Source: PGYR01 sp041675005 | Lineage (GTDB): Bacteria; Bacteroidota; Ignavibacteria; Kapaibacteriales; UBA2268 | DNA: 35,324 bases | Reading direction: 5' to 3' | Assembly: GCA_041675005.1 (NCBI GenBank) | Contig: JBAYUQ010000029.1 | Span: 1 to 35,324, forward strand | In this document: one piece after another, positions 25,440-33,036 of the stretch | Position numbering within the stretch: the stretch's first letter is position 1 | Layout of the letters: every line of letters starts with the position of its first letter | Program-made: the position numbers and the translations under genes | Notes under the pieces: model-generated | Told to the model about the DNA's origin: nothing | The model's input: the letters and a program-made list of their open reading frames with translations, nothing else | Database searches by the model: none

Positions 25440-25660
25440 GTTCTAACAGCTCTCCCGAGGACTTTAGTTTCATAAACATTAAACTGCTCCGCGGTTATCC
25501 TGGACTCTTCTAACGCCTGCGGTGTTATCAGAGTGACGTAACAATAGGGGTTTGGGGATTTGGAGACGTATGCAATACGTCTCTACAAGTCGTTTCGTAA
25601 TTGTATAATCTGCGAAATCCTCTAATCCAAACAATCTGTGATTCTGAAAAAGTGATCGTA
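25440..25660 (-). repeat. Hairpin-module repeat cluster F
   Basis: It occupies most of the 331-nt convergent gap. Read on the plus strand: CTGCTCCGCGGTTATCCTGG; a GA-hairpin (25504-25534; outer ACTCT/AGAGT, tandem mismatch, inner TAACGCC/GGTGTTA, loop TGC); the AGGGGTTTGGGGATTTGGAG linker; GAGACGTAT-GCA-ATACGTCTC (25563-25583, 9-bp arms); and a TGCGAAATCCTCTAATCCA … CTGTGATTCTGA module also seen in G. The order equals clusters A, B and C inverted. Confidence 0.8.
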
Positions 25661-25665
25661 TACCT

Positions 25666-25702
25666 CAAAAAAAAAGGGTTGCTTAATCGAATAAGCAACC
25701 CT
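25666..25702 (-). terminator. Intrinsic terminator of the Fe-S operon
   Basis: AGGGTTGCTTA (25675-25685) and TAAGCAACCCT (25692-25702) form an 11-bp perfect stem. On the minus strand it runs into a T tract (the A run at about 25667-25675), just beyond the IscA-like gene stop at 25727. Confidence 0.9.
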
Positions 25703-25726
25703 CTAGTATCTATACTAATGCTGACT

Positions 25727-26113
25727 TTAGTGTGAGCATCCACAAGTGTGTGAGTTCGTAGGATTGTTGAATACAAAACCGCTACCAGATGGTCCATCTA
25801 CATAATCCAAAGTTACACCTTGGATGTAGAATAAACTATGGTCATCAGTTACTATACTCAAATTACCTGCATTCAACACAACATCATTTTCGTTTACTTC
25901 TGAGTCAAAACCCAAAGAGTAATTCATTCCTGAGCAACCACCGCTGCTTGTGCTAATTCTTAATTTAAAATCAGCTGGAATTTCATTTTCTACTTTGATT
26001 TGCTCTATTATTCCTAACGCATTGTTCGAAATGATAAATTCGTCTTGCTCTTCTGTTCCCGTGATCATTGTTGGTACTTTTACAAAGTCAACATTCTCTA
26101 GTACTTCAGACAT
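25727..26113 (-). CDS. HesB/IscA/SufA-family Fe-S carrier
   Basis: This 128-residue A-type carrier takes up and hands on Fe-S clusters. Three conserved cysteines are present: Cys60 in RISTSSGGCSGMNYSLGFD and Cys124/Cys126 in the C-terminal SHTCGCSH, the canonical C-x(63)-CGC layout. The first ~22 residues are a short extension. A strong Shine-Dalgarno (GGAGG) precedes the ATG. The gene is last in a minus-strand Fe-S cluster behind sufE, a DUF59 protein and a reductase, 91 nt after the reductase. That gap holds a 22-bp palindrome that may be its operator. Which A-type member it is (IscA, SufA or ErpA) cannot be told by eye. Confidence 0.9.
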   Translation of the reverse strand: MSEVLENVDFVKVPTMITGTEEQDEFIISNNALGIIEQIKVENEIPADFKLRISTSSGGCSGMNYSLGFDSEVNENDVVLNAGNLSIVTDDHSLFYIQGVTLDYVDGPSGSGFVFNNPTNSHTCGCSH

Positions 26114-26159
26114 ATTATCACCTCCTTAAATTTAATTTAAAAATATTTTCTGTTTTATA

Positions 26160-26181
26160 TTTAGACTAACATTAGTCTAAA
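26160..26181. promoter_or_regulatory. 22-bp palindrome, candidate Fe-S regulator operator
   Basis: TTTAGACTAA-CA-TTAGTCTAAA is a perfect 10-bp inverted repeat in the 91-nt gap upstream of the IscA-like gene. Its GACT-(N6)-AGTC core flanked by A/T resembles the GACT-(N5)-AGTC core of E. coli IscR type-1 sites, with one extra base. An Rrf2-family operator is an inference. Confidence 0.5.
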
Positions 26182-26204
26182 ATATTATAATTGTAATAAC
26201 AAAC

Positions 26205-27296
26205 TTAAAAATTATCGTCGTAATCTACAACAACATTGTTTGTTAGTGCGTGAGATGTACAAGTCAAGACAAATCCATCTTCTATTTCTTCGGCAGATAG
26301 AGCGTCATCTGCTTCCATCTCAACCTTACCACCTTTTAGCTTAGCTCTACAAGTAGAACACGCACCTATCTGACAACTGAATGGCGGGTCTATACCTGCC
26401 TTTATACCAGCTACTAATATAGTGTCACCATCGGCAATATCTATCTCGTGTTCCTCTCCGTAGAGAATCACTTTTACTTTCTCTACTTTCTCGTCTGGGG
26501 CATGTGTATCGTGGTGTTTTACCACTTCTGTCCCATCGTTTTCCGCCACAGTGAAAGATTCTTTGTGAATTTTCTTTTTATCAATGTTCAATTCTAGAAG
26601 AGCCGCTTCTATCTCTTTCATCATACCGCCAGGGCCACACATGAAATACTCTGAATTTGCAATTATAGAAGGGTCAAGTAGCTTAACTATACCCAAGCAA
26701 CGTTGTTTGTCTATTCGGCCTTCGGTGTATTCTATACCTTTGTTCATCGGCTTACTTAGCTGATGAATAACCGTAAGTCTATCTACAAATTTTTCTTTCA
26801 GGTCAATCAAAGTATCGCTGAAGATAATAGAATCTTCGTTCGAGTTGGCATATACTAATATGACTCTGCTTTGCTTTTCAGTAAACAATACAGATTTCAA
26901 TATCGAAATAATAGGAGTGATTCCACTACCACCTGCAAATAAAATATATGTTTTCTTATTGTTTTCGTCTAGGTCAATAGTGAAATTACCTAGAGGAGGC
27001 ATTACATCTATAGTATCACCAACTTTCAATCGGCTATTGATGTAAGGTGAAACTTCGCCGCCATCAACTTTCTTAACCGTTACAGCTAAGTAGTCATCAG
27101 CGTTGGGGCTAGTACATATCGAGTATGCACGTCTCTCATCTTTCCCATCAAAATAAAATCGGAGGGTTAAATATTGACCATGCTTATATTTGAATTCATC
27201 TTTTAGATTAGAAGGAATCTCGAACGAAATAGTTGTAGCGTCTTCTGTTTCCCTTACTATATTGCTAACACTCAGCTTGTGAAATTGTATTGCCAT
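26205..27296 (-). CDS. Ferredoxin-type flavin reductase with C-terminal [2Fe-2S] domain
   Basis: This 363-residue electron-transfer flavoprotein resembles PaaE and related phenol/phenylacetate oxygenase reductases. The FAD domain has RAYSICTSP (about 55-63). The NAD(P) domain has FAGGSGITPI (about 120-129) and YFMCGPGGMMKE (about 217-228). A plant-type [2Fe-2S] ferredoxin domain has Cys308, Cys313, Cys316 and Cys346 (CQIGACSTC … FVLTCTSH). It moves electrons from NAD(P)H to a partner. No oxygenase subunits are nearby; the neighbours are SufE, a DUF59 protein and an A-type carrier, so it may supply electrons for Fe-S assembly. That is inference. It starts 23 nt after the DUF59 gene. Confidence 0.85.
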   Translation of the reverse strand: MAIQFHKLSVSNIVRETEDATTISFEIPSNLKDEFKYKHGQYLTLRFYFDGKDERRAYSICTSPNADDYLAVTVKKVDGGEVSPYINSRLKVGDTIDVMPPLGNFTIDLDENNKKTYILFAGGSGITPIISILKSVLFTEKQSRVILVYANSNEDSIIFSDTLIDLKEKFVDRLTVIHQLSKPMNKGIEYTEGRIDKQRCLGIVKLLDPSIIANSEYFMCGPGGMMKEIEAALLELNIDKKKIHKESFTVAENDGTEVVKHHDTHAPDEKVEKVKVILYGEEHEIDIADGDTILVAGIKAGIDPPFSCQIGACSTCRAKLKGGKVEMEADDALSAEEIEDGFVLTCTSHALTNNVVVDYDDNF

Positions 27297-27319
27297 TAGT
27301 TTCTAATTTTAGTTAATAT

Positions 27320-27649
27320 TTATAAAAATCCTAGTTCTAACTTAGCTTCATCACTCATCATCGACATATCCCAAGGAGGGTCGAAAGTCAAAATTGCTTT
27401 TACATCAACAACTTCCTCAAGTTCCATAACCTTCATTTCCACATCACGAGGGATAGAATCTGCCACTGGGCAATTTGGGGCTGTAAGAGTCATTATAACT
27501 ACTACTTCGCGGTTTTCAGCTACCGTGATATCATATATCAATCCAAGCTCAACAATATTGACAGGTATTTCGGGGTCGAAGACTTCCTTAAGCTTTTCGT
27601 AAGCTTTTTCTTCTATTTCTTCTAAAACGTCTTTTGTTACAGATTCCAT
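27320..27649 (-). CDS. DUF59/MIP18-family Fe-S assembly factor (SufT-like)
   Basis: A 109-residue protein of the MIP18/DUF59 family, which helps mature Fe-S proteins. Residues 25-40 carry DPEIPVNIVELGLIYD, the family hallmark. A conserved Cys60 sits in LTAPNCPVADSIP, and DPPWDMSMMSDEAKLELG closes the domain. It lies between sufE and the reductase on the same strand. PaaD is also in this family, but with no paa oxygenase genes present, SufT-like is the more likely role. Confidence 0.88.
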   Translation of the reverse strand: MESVTKDVLEEIEEKAYEKLKEVFDPEIPVNIVELGLIYDITVAENREVVVIMTLTAPNCPVADSIPRDVEMKVMELEEVVDVKAILTFDPPWDMSMMSDEAKLELGFL

Positions 27650-27748
27650 AATGCAATTTACAAATAAATAATTAAATTAATTCTAATTAGGTTAACGAAC
27701 GTGTTTATCGTGTGTTGTTCAAATAGGACTAATAAAGACCACTTTTTT

Positions 27749-28168
27749 TTATTTCCCCGCTAAGGCAATTGCATAGTACTTCATTTGCTTTATCATTGAT
27801 AGTAATCCATTAGACCTTGTGGGCGATAAATGTTCTTTTAGTCCAATTTGGTCTACGAAGTAAAGCTCTTCTGTAGCAACAGTTTCTGGCTTTTCACCAT
27901 TGACTACTCTGATTAGCAAAGCTATTATGCCCTTAGTTATTATGGCGTCACTATCCGCTTTGAATTTCATATTACCATCAGCATCTGTTTCTGCTACTAA
28001 CCAAACGCGAGATTGACAACCACGTATTAGGTTTTCTTCCCTCTTATCTCGTTCTTCTATCAGCTCTAATTCTTTGCCCAAATCTATAATATAAGCGTAT
28101 TTATCCATCCAATCTTCGAAGAATGAAAACTCGGAGATTATTTCGTCTTGTTTTTCTTTGATATCCAT
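27749..28168 (-). CDS. sufE: Cysteine desulfuration protein SufE
   Basis: This 139-residue protein has the SufE family size and the active-site context RGCQSRVWLV with Cys51. That residue accepts persulfide sulfur from the desulfurase SufS and passes it to the SufBCD scaffold. The C-terminal helix segment HLSPTRSNGLLSMI is also typical. It is first of the four-gene minus-strand cluster; sufBCDS are not in the window. Upstream, TTTGTAATTACAAA (28184-28197) is a 14-bp palindrome, and a TAATTTTG box (TAnnTTTG on the minus strand) lies within 15 nt of the ATG, so the mRNA may have a very short leader. Confidence 0.92.
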   Translation of the reverse strand: MDIKEKQDEIISEFSFFEDWMDKYAYIIDLGKELELIEERDKREENLIRGCQSRVWLVAETDADGNMKFKADSDAIITKGIIALLIRVVNGEKPETVATEELYFVDQIGLKEHLSPTRSNGLLSMIKQMKYYAIALAGK

Positions 28169-28183
28169 ACTACAAAATTATCA

Positions 28184-28197
28184 TTTGTAATTACAAA
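28184..28197. promoter_or_regulatory. 14-bp palindrome upstream of sufE
   Basis: TTTGTAATTACAAA is self-complementary and lies 15 nt before the sufE ATG. It overlaps the expected promoter region (minus-strand TAATTTTG at about 28174-28181). It may be an operator or simply AT-rich sequence. Confidence 0.35.
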
Positions 28198-28415
28198 CTA
28201 AAAATTTGAGAGAAATAAAATGGAAAAAGAGAAGATGTTACTGCACAGTTGCAACGTAAATCAATTGGGTCTTCTGAAGTCGGCATATAAACTTTAGAAT
28301 AAAAAAAATAAATTTTTAATTGTTATTTTTAAGTAATTTATTATATTGGGTTATGTGTAGTAAGAAATATTATTAATTTGAAAATATGATACAAATCAAT
28401 TAGCAGGGTGATATT

Positions 28416-29696
28416 ATGAAATCAAGAATAATTATTGGGTTTATTTTTACAATATTGATGCTTGGGTCGTCTTCTTGTAGCGATGATAAATCTACATCAC
28501 CAATAGATGATGATATACCATCATCAAATACGACACGCTTCGAGGTTGAGTGGAAAGAAGGTACCGTTTATTTCGATGATTCGGAAGTTTCTATGCTCTT
28601 AGACCACGATGAGGTGAACTCAGTACTTTTATTCTCTGGCACTAGCGATAAGGCAAATAACCTGAAAGTGGGAGATATAATAGTTGTTCATGGGCTGGTA
28701 CTTGCCAAAGCTACTCAAGTAATTGAATCAGGTAATAATATAACGGTAACATACGTACCCGCAAAGCTAACTGAAGCAATATTGAACGGGGAAATAGAAT
28801 GGAATGTAACTACTGACTTTACTAAAGCTCAAGAAATTACTCTGATAGTTCCTGGCAAAGGGGCTGAGGTGCAGGAGGTAAGGCCTGATGTAACTGATTT
28901 TTCTTATACAGGTAAATTCGGGGAATATACATATAAAATAGATTTGGGCTTAGGTCAAGATGAGATGGATGTAAAGTTTGATATCAAGAAGAAATTCGGT
29001 GAATATACAAGCGCCACTTTTTCGACAGAAGGTAAGGTAAAAAAGATTGCTTCTGTAAATTCTATACAGATTTCTGAAAGCGAGCTGACGAAGTTTGAGT
29101 CTAAGAATGACAATCTTAGAGGTGAGTTAGAAGTCTCAATGGAAGTAAAGGCAGAGGCAGGAAGTGATAATATTGGGCTTGAAGTTCCAATCGTACTGAT
29201 AAAGTATCCTTTTTTGGGTGGGCCTATTCCAGTTGTTATTACTATGCAGGTTGATTTTGGGATATTCTATGGAATACCTCTTGGGGCTGAAGCTAAGTCT
29301 AAAGTATCGGCTTCTTTTAGTTTTGATTCTGAGGGTGGCTTTTCATATAATGGAATTGATGTGGACTATGACTATAAAGCAGGGAATATAAACCTTTCTA
29401 AGAAGGAAGGACTTTCTGGCGCTCCAGCTCCTTTGTATGCTGAATTTGGAGTGAGCTATCCGTATATATCAATGAATATATTTGGAAATACTGTAGTGCC
29501 TACGTTTAAGACAACTTTTTTGATAAGAGGAGATTATTCACCACCTGTTTTTGGTGAGCCAGCATGCCACAATGCCTATCTTAAGTTTGCGGGTGTAGCT
29601 GGTGTGGATCTCAACTTATTCAATATTGATTTATATGAGAACGATGTTCAGCTCTGGTATAAAGAAAATCATTTTCTGAAAGAGGGTTGCGACTAA
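28416..29696 (+). CDS. Putative outer-membrane lipoprotein, unknown function
   Basis: A 426-residue protein with a lipoprotein signal (IIIGFIFTILMLGSSSC, lipid Cys about residue 21), followed by an acidic Ser/Asp/Thr-rich linker. The rest is beta-rich with Gly and aromatic residues (VYFDDSEVSMLLDHDE, FGIFYGIPLGAEAKSKVSAS). I do not recognise a family. An AGGG (28404-28407) lies a few bases before the ATG. It is convergent with the gene at 30043, and the gap holds the structured element at 29702-29986. Confidence 0.75.
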   Translation: MKSRIIIGFIFTILMLGSSSCSDDKSTSPIDDDIPSSNTTRFEVEWKEGTVYFDDSEVSMLLDHDEVNSVLLFSGTSDKANNLKVGDIIVVHGLVLAKATQVIESGNNITVTYVPAKLTEAILNGEIEWNVTTDFTKAQEITLIVPGKGAEVQEVRPDVTDFSYTGKFGEYTYKIDLGLGQDEMDVKFDIKKKFGEYTSATFSTEGKVKKIASVNSIQISESELTKFESKNDNLRGELEVSMEVKAEAGSDNIGLEVPIVLIKYPFLGGPIPVVITMQVDFGIFYGIPLGAEAKSKVSASFSFDSEGGFSYNGIDVDYDYKAGNINLSKKEGLSGAPAPLYAEFGVSYPYISMNIFGNTVVPTFKTTFLIRGDYSPPVFGEPACHNAYLKFAGVAGVDLNLFNIDLYENDVQLWYKENHFLKEGCD

Positions 29697-29701
29697 ACAA
29701 G

Positions 29702-29986
29702 ACTGTAACAACCAAAAAAAGTTTTGCATACTAACGCTATTAATATGCCATCGAGCTTAACATTCTAAATGGTACTAAAACCTAAGGGGAGTAAAGGACG
29801 TATGCTCAGCATAAACCCAATAGTTTAAGCGCCGAAATAGTTCACCTAAACTCCTCTTGGTTGTTCAGTTATTTAACCTGATTAATATTCACAGATTTAA
29901 TTATTGTTAGAATGCTAATCTAACAGCGAAGTCGAAGTGAAGACCGGAAAGCACACCCAATCTATTAGTATAATTAGATAAAAAAA
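29702..29986 (+). other. Structured intergenic element, ncRNA or MITE-like
   Basis: The 346-nt convergent gap has strong inverted structure. ACTG-t-AACAACCAA (29702-29715) pairs with TTGGTTGTTCAGT (29857-29869) as a 13-bp helix with one bulge, enclosing ~140 nt. Inside are GCATA/TATGC (29726-29730 with 29744-29748), CCAT/ATGG, a TATGC-TCA-GCATA hairpin (29801-29813) and AAGGGGAGT with ACTCCTCTT (29784-29792 with 29850-29858). After it comes TGTTAGA/TCTAACA (about 29905-29925). No open frame covers it. The paired ends could be an RNA closing stem or short terminal inverted repeats; no target-site duplication was seen. Confidence 0.45.
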
Positions 29987-30017
29987 TCCAGTTATAAAGA
30001 ATTACTAAATAACTGGA
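29987..30017 (-). terminator. Terminator for the lipoprotein gene at 30043-30558
   Basis: TCCAGTTAT (29987-29995) and ATAACTGGA (30009-30017) form a 9-bp perfect stem. The A run just before it (29980-29986) becomes a T tract on the minus strand. Confidence 0.85.
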
Positions 30018-30042
30018 TATTTCTCTAAATCAAAAGTCACTA

Positions 30043-30558
30043 TTATTGAGCTATATCGGGTTGTACTGCCCAGAAATATCCGTCAGTAACCACTATCTCT
30101 GATTTGTCTTCAGCTACAAAAGTACCACTGAAAGAACCTTTTACTATCCCATTATAAGCACCATTTTCGCCCATTTTACCAACTTGAGTTAAAGTGATTT
30201 TAGCTTTGCCTCGTTCGTTGTCAGCATAATACATCTTAGAACCACTTTTGAACCATACATTATATCTTCTAAACTCATTATCACCAACTGTGTTTTCATA
30301 AGTACCTGTTGCATCTGGCAAAGTACGCAATTGAATTCCAGTCGCATCTGGTGAGACGACTGTAAAATAATCACGGACAGGAGTATGGGACAAAATTTTA
30401 CAATCGATAGACACAAAAGGTGCACCATCTATTTTATATTGGATCCCTTCTTTTGTCATTGGGTTATTTTCAGTGCTTGGGGTAGTCGAATCGTCATCGC
30501 TACAACTAGCTAATAGCAACGCAAATAACAATATTGATATACTTAATACTTTTTTCAT
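30043..30558 (-). CDS. Small beta-rich lipoprotein, unknown function
   Basis: This 171-residue protein has a lipobox (ILLFALLLASC, lipid Cys near residue 19) followed by SDDDSTTPS. The mature part is beta-rich and ends with segments such as ITLTQVGKMGE, VKGSFSGTFVAED and VTDGYFWAV. This resembles the DUF6252-type lipoproteins of Bacteroidota, but the match is by eye only. It is followed by a clean terminator (29987-30017). No interaction partner is evident. Confidence 0.7.
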   Translation of the reverse strand: MKKVLSISILLFALLLASCSDDDSTTPSTENNPMTKEGIQYKIDGAPFVSIDCKILSHTPVRDYFTVVSPDATGIQLRTLPDATGTYENTVGDNEFRRYNVWFKSGSKMYYADNERGKAKITLTQVGKMGENGAYNGIVKGSFSGTFVAEDKSEIVVTDGYFWAVQPDIAQ

Positions 30559-30709
30559 AAAATCTCTATTTGATTGATGTATAATAATTTATTACAATAT
30601 ACTGTAAATCTATAAAAAAAACTAGAAAAATAAATTTACAAATTGGCTTTTGGGAAATCAGAATATTTCTTAATTTAAGCAATATATTATTGTTTAAACG
30701 GAGGGAACC

Positions 30710-31120
30710 TTGACAAAAAAAATATTATTATTACTAATTACAATCCTATTTGTGTCCTGTGGTACACAAAAGCAATTGAGTTATAATATGATGAGCAGCT
30801 CTAATATTGGAGACCCGTACTCCAAATATGAGATAGAAAATGGAACTTTTGAAATAGGCTATCTTTCGAATAATATACTGAGTGATGTTTCTGGAGATGA
30901 AGAATATCGTGTTTTGATATATATATTACCACTCTACATTTCGTCAGATAACGGCTATTCGAAGATTTCAATTTATTCTTATGTTGCTTATCTGTTTGAA
31001 AATGAAAAACTTATTTTCTTTGGGCTACCTGAGGATTTTCTAAAAGATGATGATGAAAAGATTAATACACTTGGATTAAAATTAGCAAATTTAATAAGAA
31101 CTACTGATGAGGAGTTATGA
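30710..31120 (+). CDS. Small lipoprotein 1 of a three-gene operon
   Basis: A 136-residue protein. The start is a TTG at 30710, chosen because GGAGG (30700-30704) lies at ideal spacing upstream. The signal (KKILLLLITILFVSC) ends in a lipid Cys near residue 17. The C-terminal half has VAYLFENEKLIFFGLPEDFL, resembling YYVFLFQDDKLVYWGFPYQV in the third gene. The TGA of this gene overlaps the next ATG (ATGA at 31117-31120). The function is unknown. Confidence 0.75.
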   Translation: MTKKILLLLITILFVSCGTQKQLSYNMMSSSNIGDPYSKYEIENGTFEIGYLSNNILSDVSGDEEYRVLIYILPLYISSDNGYSKISIYSYVAYLFENEKLIFFGLPEDFLKDDDEKINTLGLKLANLIRTTDEEL

Positions 31121-31587
31121 AATATATAATAATTATAATTGCTGCTTTATTTATTTCTTCTTGTGGCTCTTCAGTAGTGACCCCAGATGAATTAGCAATG
31201 ATCAATTCTAAATTAACTTTAGATAAAGCTAAAGAGCTATTTAATGATTTATTCGATAGCGATGAAGATGTTGTCAAAACTAAAGTGAAAAATAATGATT
31301 ATACTATTATTATTTTAAAAAGAGTTACTTCAGCAAAGAAAGAGACGTATCAAGTCAATTCAGGTTCAAGATATAGCACTGATTACAATGGTAGAAGTGT
31401 TTATCAAGGTACTAGTACCGACACCAAGACTAATAAGTTTGAAACAATAACTAATTTTTATCTTATTTTCGAAGGGCAAAATTATGTTTTTTCTGGGTAT
31501 GGGTATGAAGCAAAAATAAACCATAATAGAAAATTACTTACTGAATTGATCGATTTTACACAAACAGAAGAGGAGGTTGTAAATTGA
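31117..31587 (+). CDS. Small lipoprotein 2 of a three-gene operon
   Basis: This 156-residue protein begins KYIIIIIAALFISSC (lipid Cys near 16). The middle is Lys/Thr rich, and the C-terminus has NFYLIFEGQNYVFSGYGYE, which is loosely like the matching segment in the first and third genes. It overlaps the first gene by 4 nt. Its stop overlaps the third gene's TTG start as TTGA (31584-31587). No family is recognised. Confidence 0.75.
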   Translation: MKYIIIIIAALFISSCGSSVVTPDELAMINSKLTLDKAKELFNDLFDSDEDVVKTKVKNNDYTIIILKRVTSAKKETYQVNSGSRYSTDYNGRSVYQGTSTDTKTNKFETITNFYLIFEGQNYVFSGYGYEAKINHNRKLLTELIDFTQTEEEVVN

Positions 31588-31973
31588 AAGTTTCTGAACA
31601 AATCATAATGATAACAATAATTTTACTTCTAACTAGTTGCTCTTCGTATTTCTTCTATGAGGAATTAGCACATATTCATAAAGGAATGAAAACCGAAGAA
31701 TTGAAAAATGTTATAGAAAGTGAAGATTTCGGTTATGGTATAGGGTTAATTAACGATGAGATTGAAAAAGATATATATACAAGCAACAATATAAAATACT
31801 TGGTTACTAAGCGAGCAGCTTATCGTGAATCTTCTTATTATGTTTTCTTGTTCCAAGACGATAAGCTAGTCTATTGGGGTTTCCCGTATCAGGTAGCTAA
31901 TCATTCTAAATCAGAAATCAGTGATGCTTCACCAGATATTTCTAAGACCATTAAAGAAAAATACATTGATTAG
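31584..31973 (+). CDS. Small lipoprotein 3 of a three-gene operon (BamE-like?)
   Basis: A 129-residue protein with a TTG start at 31584, supported by AGGAGG at 31571-31576. The signal ends in LLLTSC (lipid Cys near 19). The sequence IHKGMKTEELKNVIE recalls the GMT-x-x-E/Q-V motif of SmpA/BamE-type lipoproteins, and YYVFLFQDDKLVYWGFPYQV follows. BamE-like is a weak suggestion. It is the last gene of the operon, followed by a terminator at 32000-32030. All three proteins are small, lipidated and translationally coupled, which suggests a shared envelope complex. Confidence 0.75.
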   Translation: MKVSEQIIMITIILLLTSCSSYFFYEELAHIHKGMKTEELKNVIESEDFGYGIGLINDEIEKDIYTSNNIKYLVTKRAAYRESSYYVFLFQDDKLVYWGFPYQVANHSKSEISDASPDISKTIKEKYID

Positions 31974-31999
31974 CTATTAATTACTTGAATATAAACAAT

Positions 32000-32030
32000 A
32001 AAGGCAGTCCAAAATTGAACTGCCTTTTTT
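32000..32030 (+). terminator. Intrinsic terminator of the lipoprotein operon
   Basis: AAAGGCAGT (32000-32008) pairs with ACTGCCTTT (32019-32027) and is followed by T's to 32030. Confidence 0.9.
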
Positions 32031-32053
32031 AATTTTTATACTTCGCTTGCTTA

Positions 32054-32353
32054 CTAGTTCATATTCTCTAATTCTCTTAACCCTTGAGTTATTTCAGAAC
32101 CACTTGAGAAAATAAGACTCATAAATACTACGAATATAATGAAGTATAGTACTGCGAATGCTGCGGCGATAATAAGTGCCGCTTTTGACCAATTTTGTTT
32201 GTTCAGATTAGTATCCGAACCAAACGCCCATACGAAAAGCATCACTATACCAACCAATGGTATTGCTGTGATGATTAGTGTTATCACCCAGTCTTTGACA
32301 CTCATTACACTAGTGTCCGCTGGTCTGCCGTAAGCTTGTTGAACATCTTCCAT
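32054..32353 (-). CDS. Small two-helix membrane protein
   Basis: I place the start at the ATG 32353 (MEDVQQAYGRPADTS), because AGGGG lies about 9 nt upstream. A longer frame starting at a TTG (32395) adds 14 unlikely residues. The product is 99 residues with two transmembrane helices: VITLIITAIPLVGIVMLFVW, then SKAALIIAAAFAVLYFIIFV. Between them is FGSDTNLNKQNW. Similar small proteins with a VWAFG loop and two helices occur in several phyla without a known function. Confidence 0.75.
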   Translation of the reverse strand: MEDVQQAYGRPADTSVMSVKDWVITLIITAIPLVGIVMLFVWAFGSDTNLNKQNWSKAALIIAAAFAVLYFIIFVVFMSLIFSSGSEITQGLRELENMN

Positions 32354-32489
32354 ATCGAATAACCCCTTATTAATGATGTAATTGTGTTGAATCAAATTAT
32401 GGAATTATTTCTATATTTACAAATTATTGTCAAATTAGCTATATACTATATCTGTATTGGTTAAGCACATTCCTTTCAGTCCTTGCTAT

Positions 32490-32985
32490 GACATAGGTAG
32501 TCAAATCACTCTAACCCCACCTTTCTTGCGAAACTATAAGCATAAGCAAGCCACGTCTATCCTGAACGAAGTGAAGGATCCAGGTGTTTTAAACCCATTC
32601 AACAGGGGAACTCGCGGCTTTGTGGAGGTGGACAAACGAAGAGTGAAGTGTGGTGGTTGAGTAAAAGAAAATTTCCTTCTTGAGGGGTGGGCAGCGAAGC
32701 TGGACGGGGTGGTAATTTAAGAAATACTATTATTCCACCCCACAGATTGTGTCGCTTTAGCGTTAGGGCGGCTGTTCATTCTTATATTCATTTGCTACAG
32801 AAATACAGCCCCGCTGGGGCTAATATAGGAAATTCTTTTTTTCACCTAGACTCTTCGGACACTCCGTGTCCTCTCAAGTGACGTGTGATAACAAGGGGGT
32901 TGGAGACGAATACCATACGCCTCTACAATCCGAGAAATCATTAAATCCGTTTAATCAGTGATTCCGACGGTAAGGTACCTCAAAA
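32490..32985 (-). repeat. Hairpin-module repeat cluster G
   Basis: It fills the 683-nt gap between the membrane protein and era. On the plus strand: a GA-hairpin at 32559-32579 (outer ATCCT/AGGAT, GA/GA mismatch, inner AC/GT, loop GAA); a CTTGAGGGGTGGGCAGCG block; the CACCCCACAG…CTTTAGCGTTAGGGCGG block (32733-32772), inverted relative to 11180-11220; AGCCCCGCTGGGGCT (32807-32821) inside the module shared with D and E; GGACACTCCGTGTCC (32857-32871); a GGAGACGAATACCATACG module; and an AATCAGTGATTCCGACGG tail also found in F. Repeat-derived open frames at 32457-32660 and 32687-32881 are not genes. Confidence 0.8.
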
Positions 32986-33015
32986 AAAAAAGAGATATAT
33001 TCTTCATATATCTCT
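32982..33015 (-). terminator. Intrinsic terminator after era
   Basis: AGAGATATAT (32991-33000) and ATATATCTCT (33006-33015) form a 10-bp stem. The A run at 32982-32991 becomes a T tract on the minus strand, 22 nt past the era stop. Confidence 0.9.
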
Positions 33016-33036
33016 TCCTTCTAATTTTCTAAATCT

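Noticed and set aside
26205..27649. Phenylacetate degradation operon (PaaD/PaaE)
   Set aside because: The reductase and DUF59 genes fit, but no oxygenase subunits are present and the neighbours are Fe-S assembly genes.
29702..29869. Confident call of a transposable element (MITE) from the paired ends
   Set aside because: No target-site duplication and no second copy is in the window, so I list it only as a structured element.
32457..32881. Two open frames (64-67 codons) between the membrane protein and era
   Set aside because: Both run through repeat cluster G; the translated strings reflect the repeats, not a protein.
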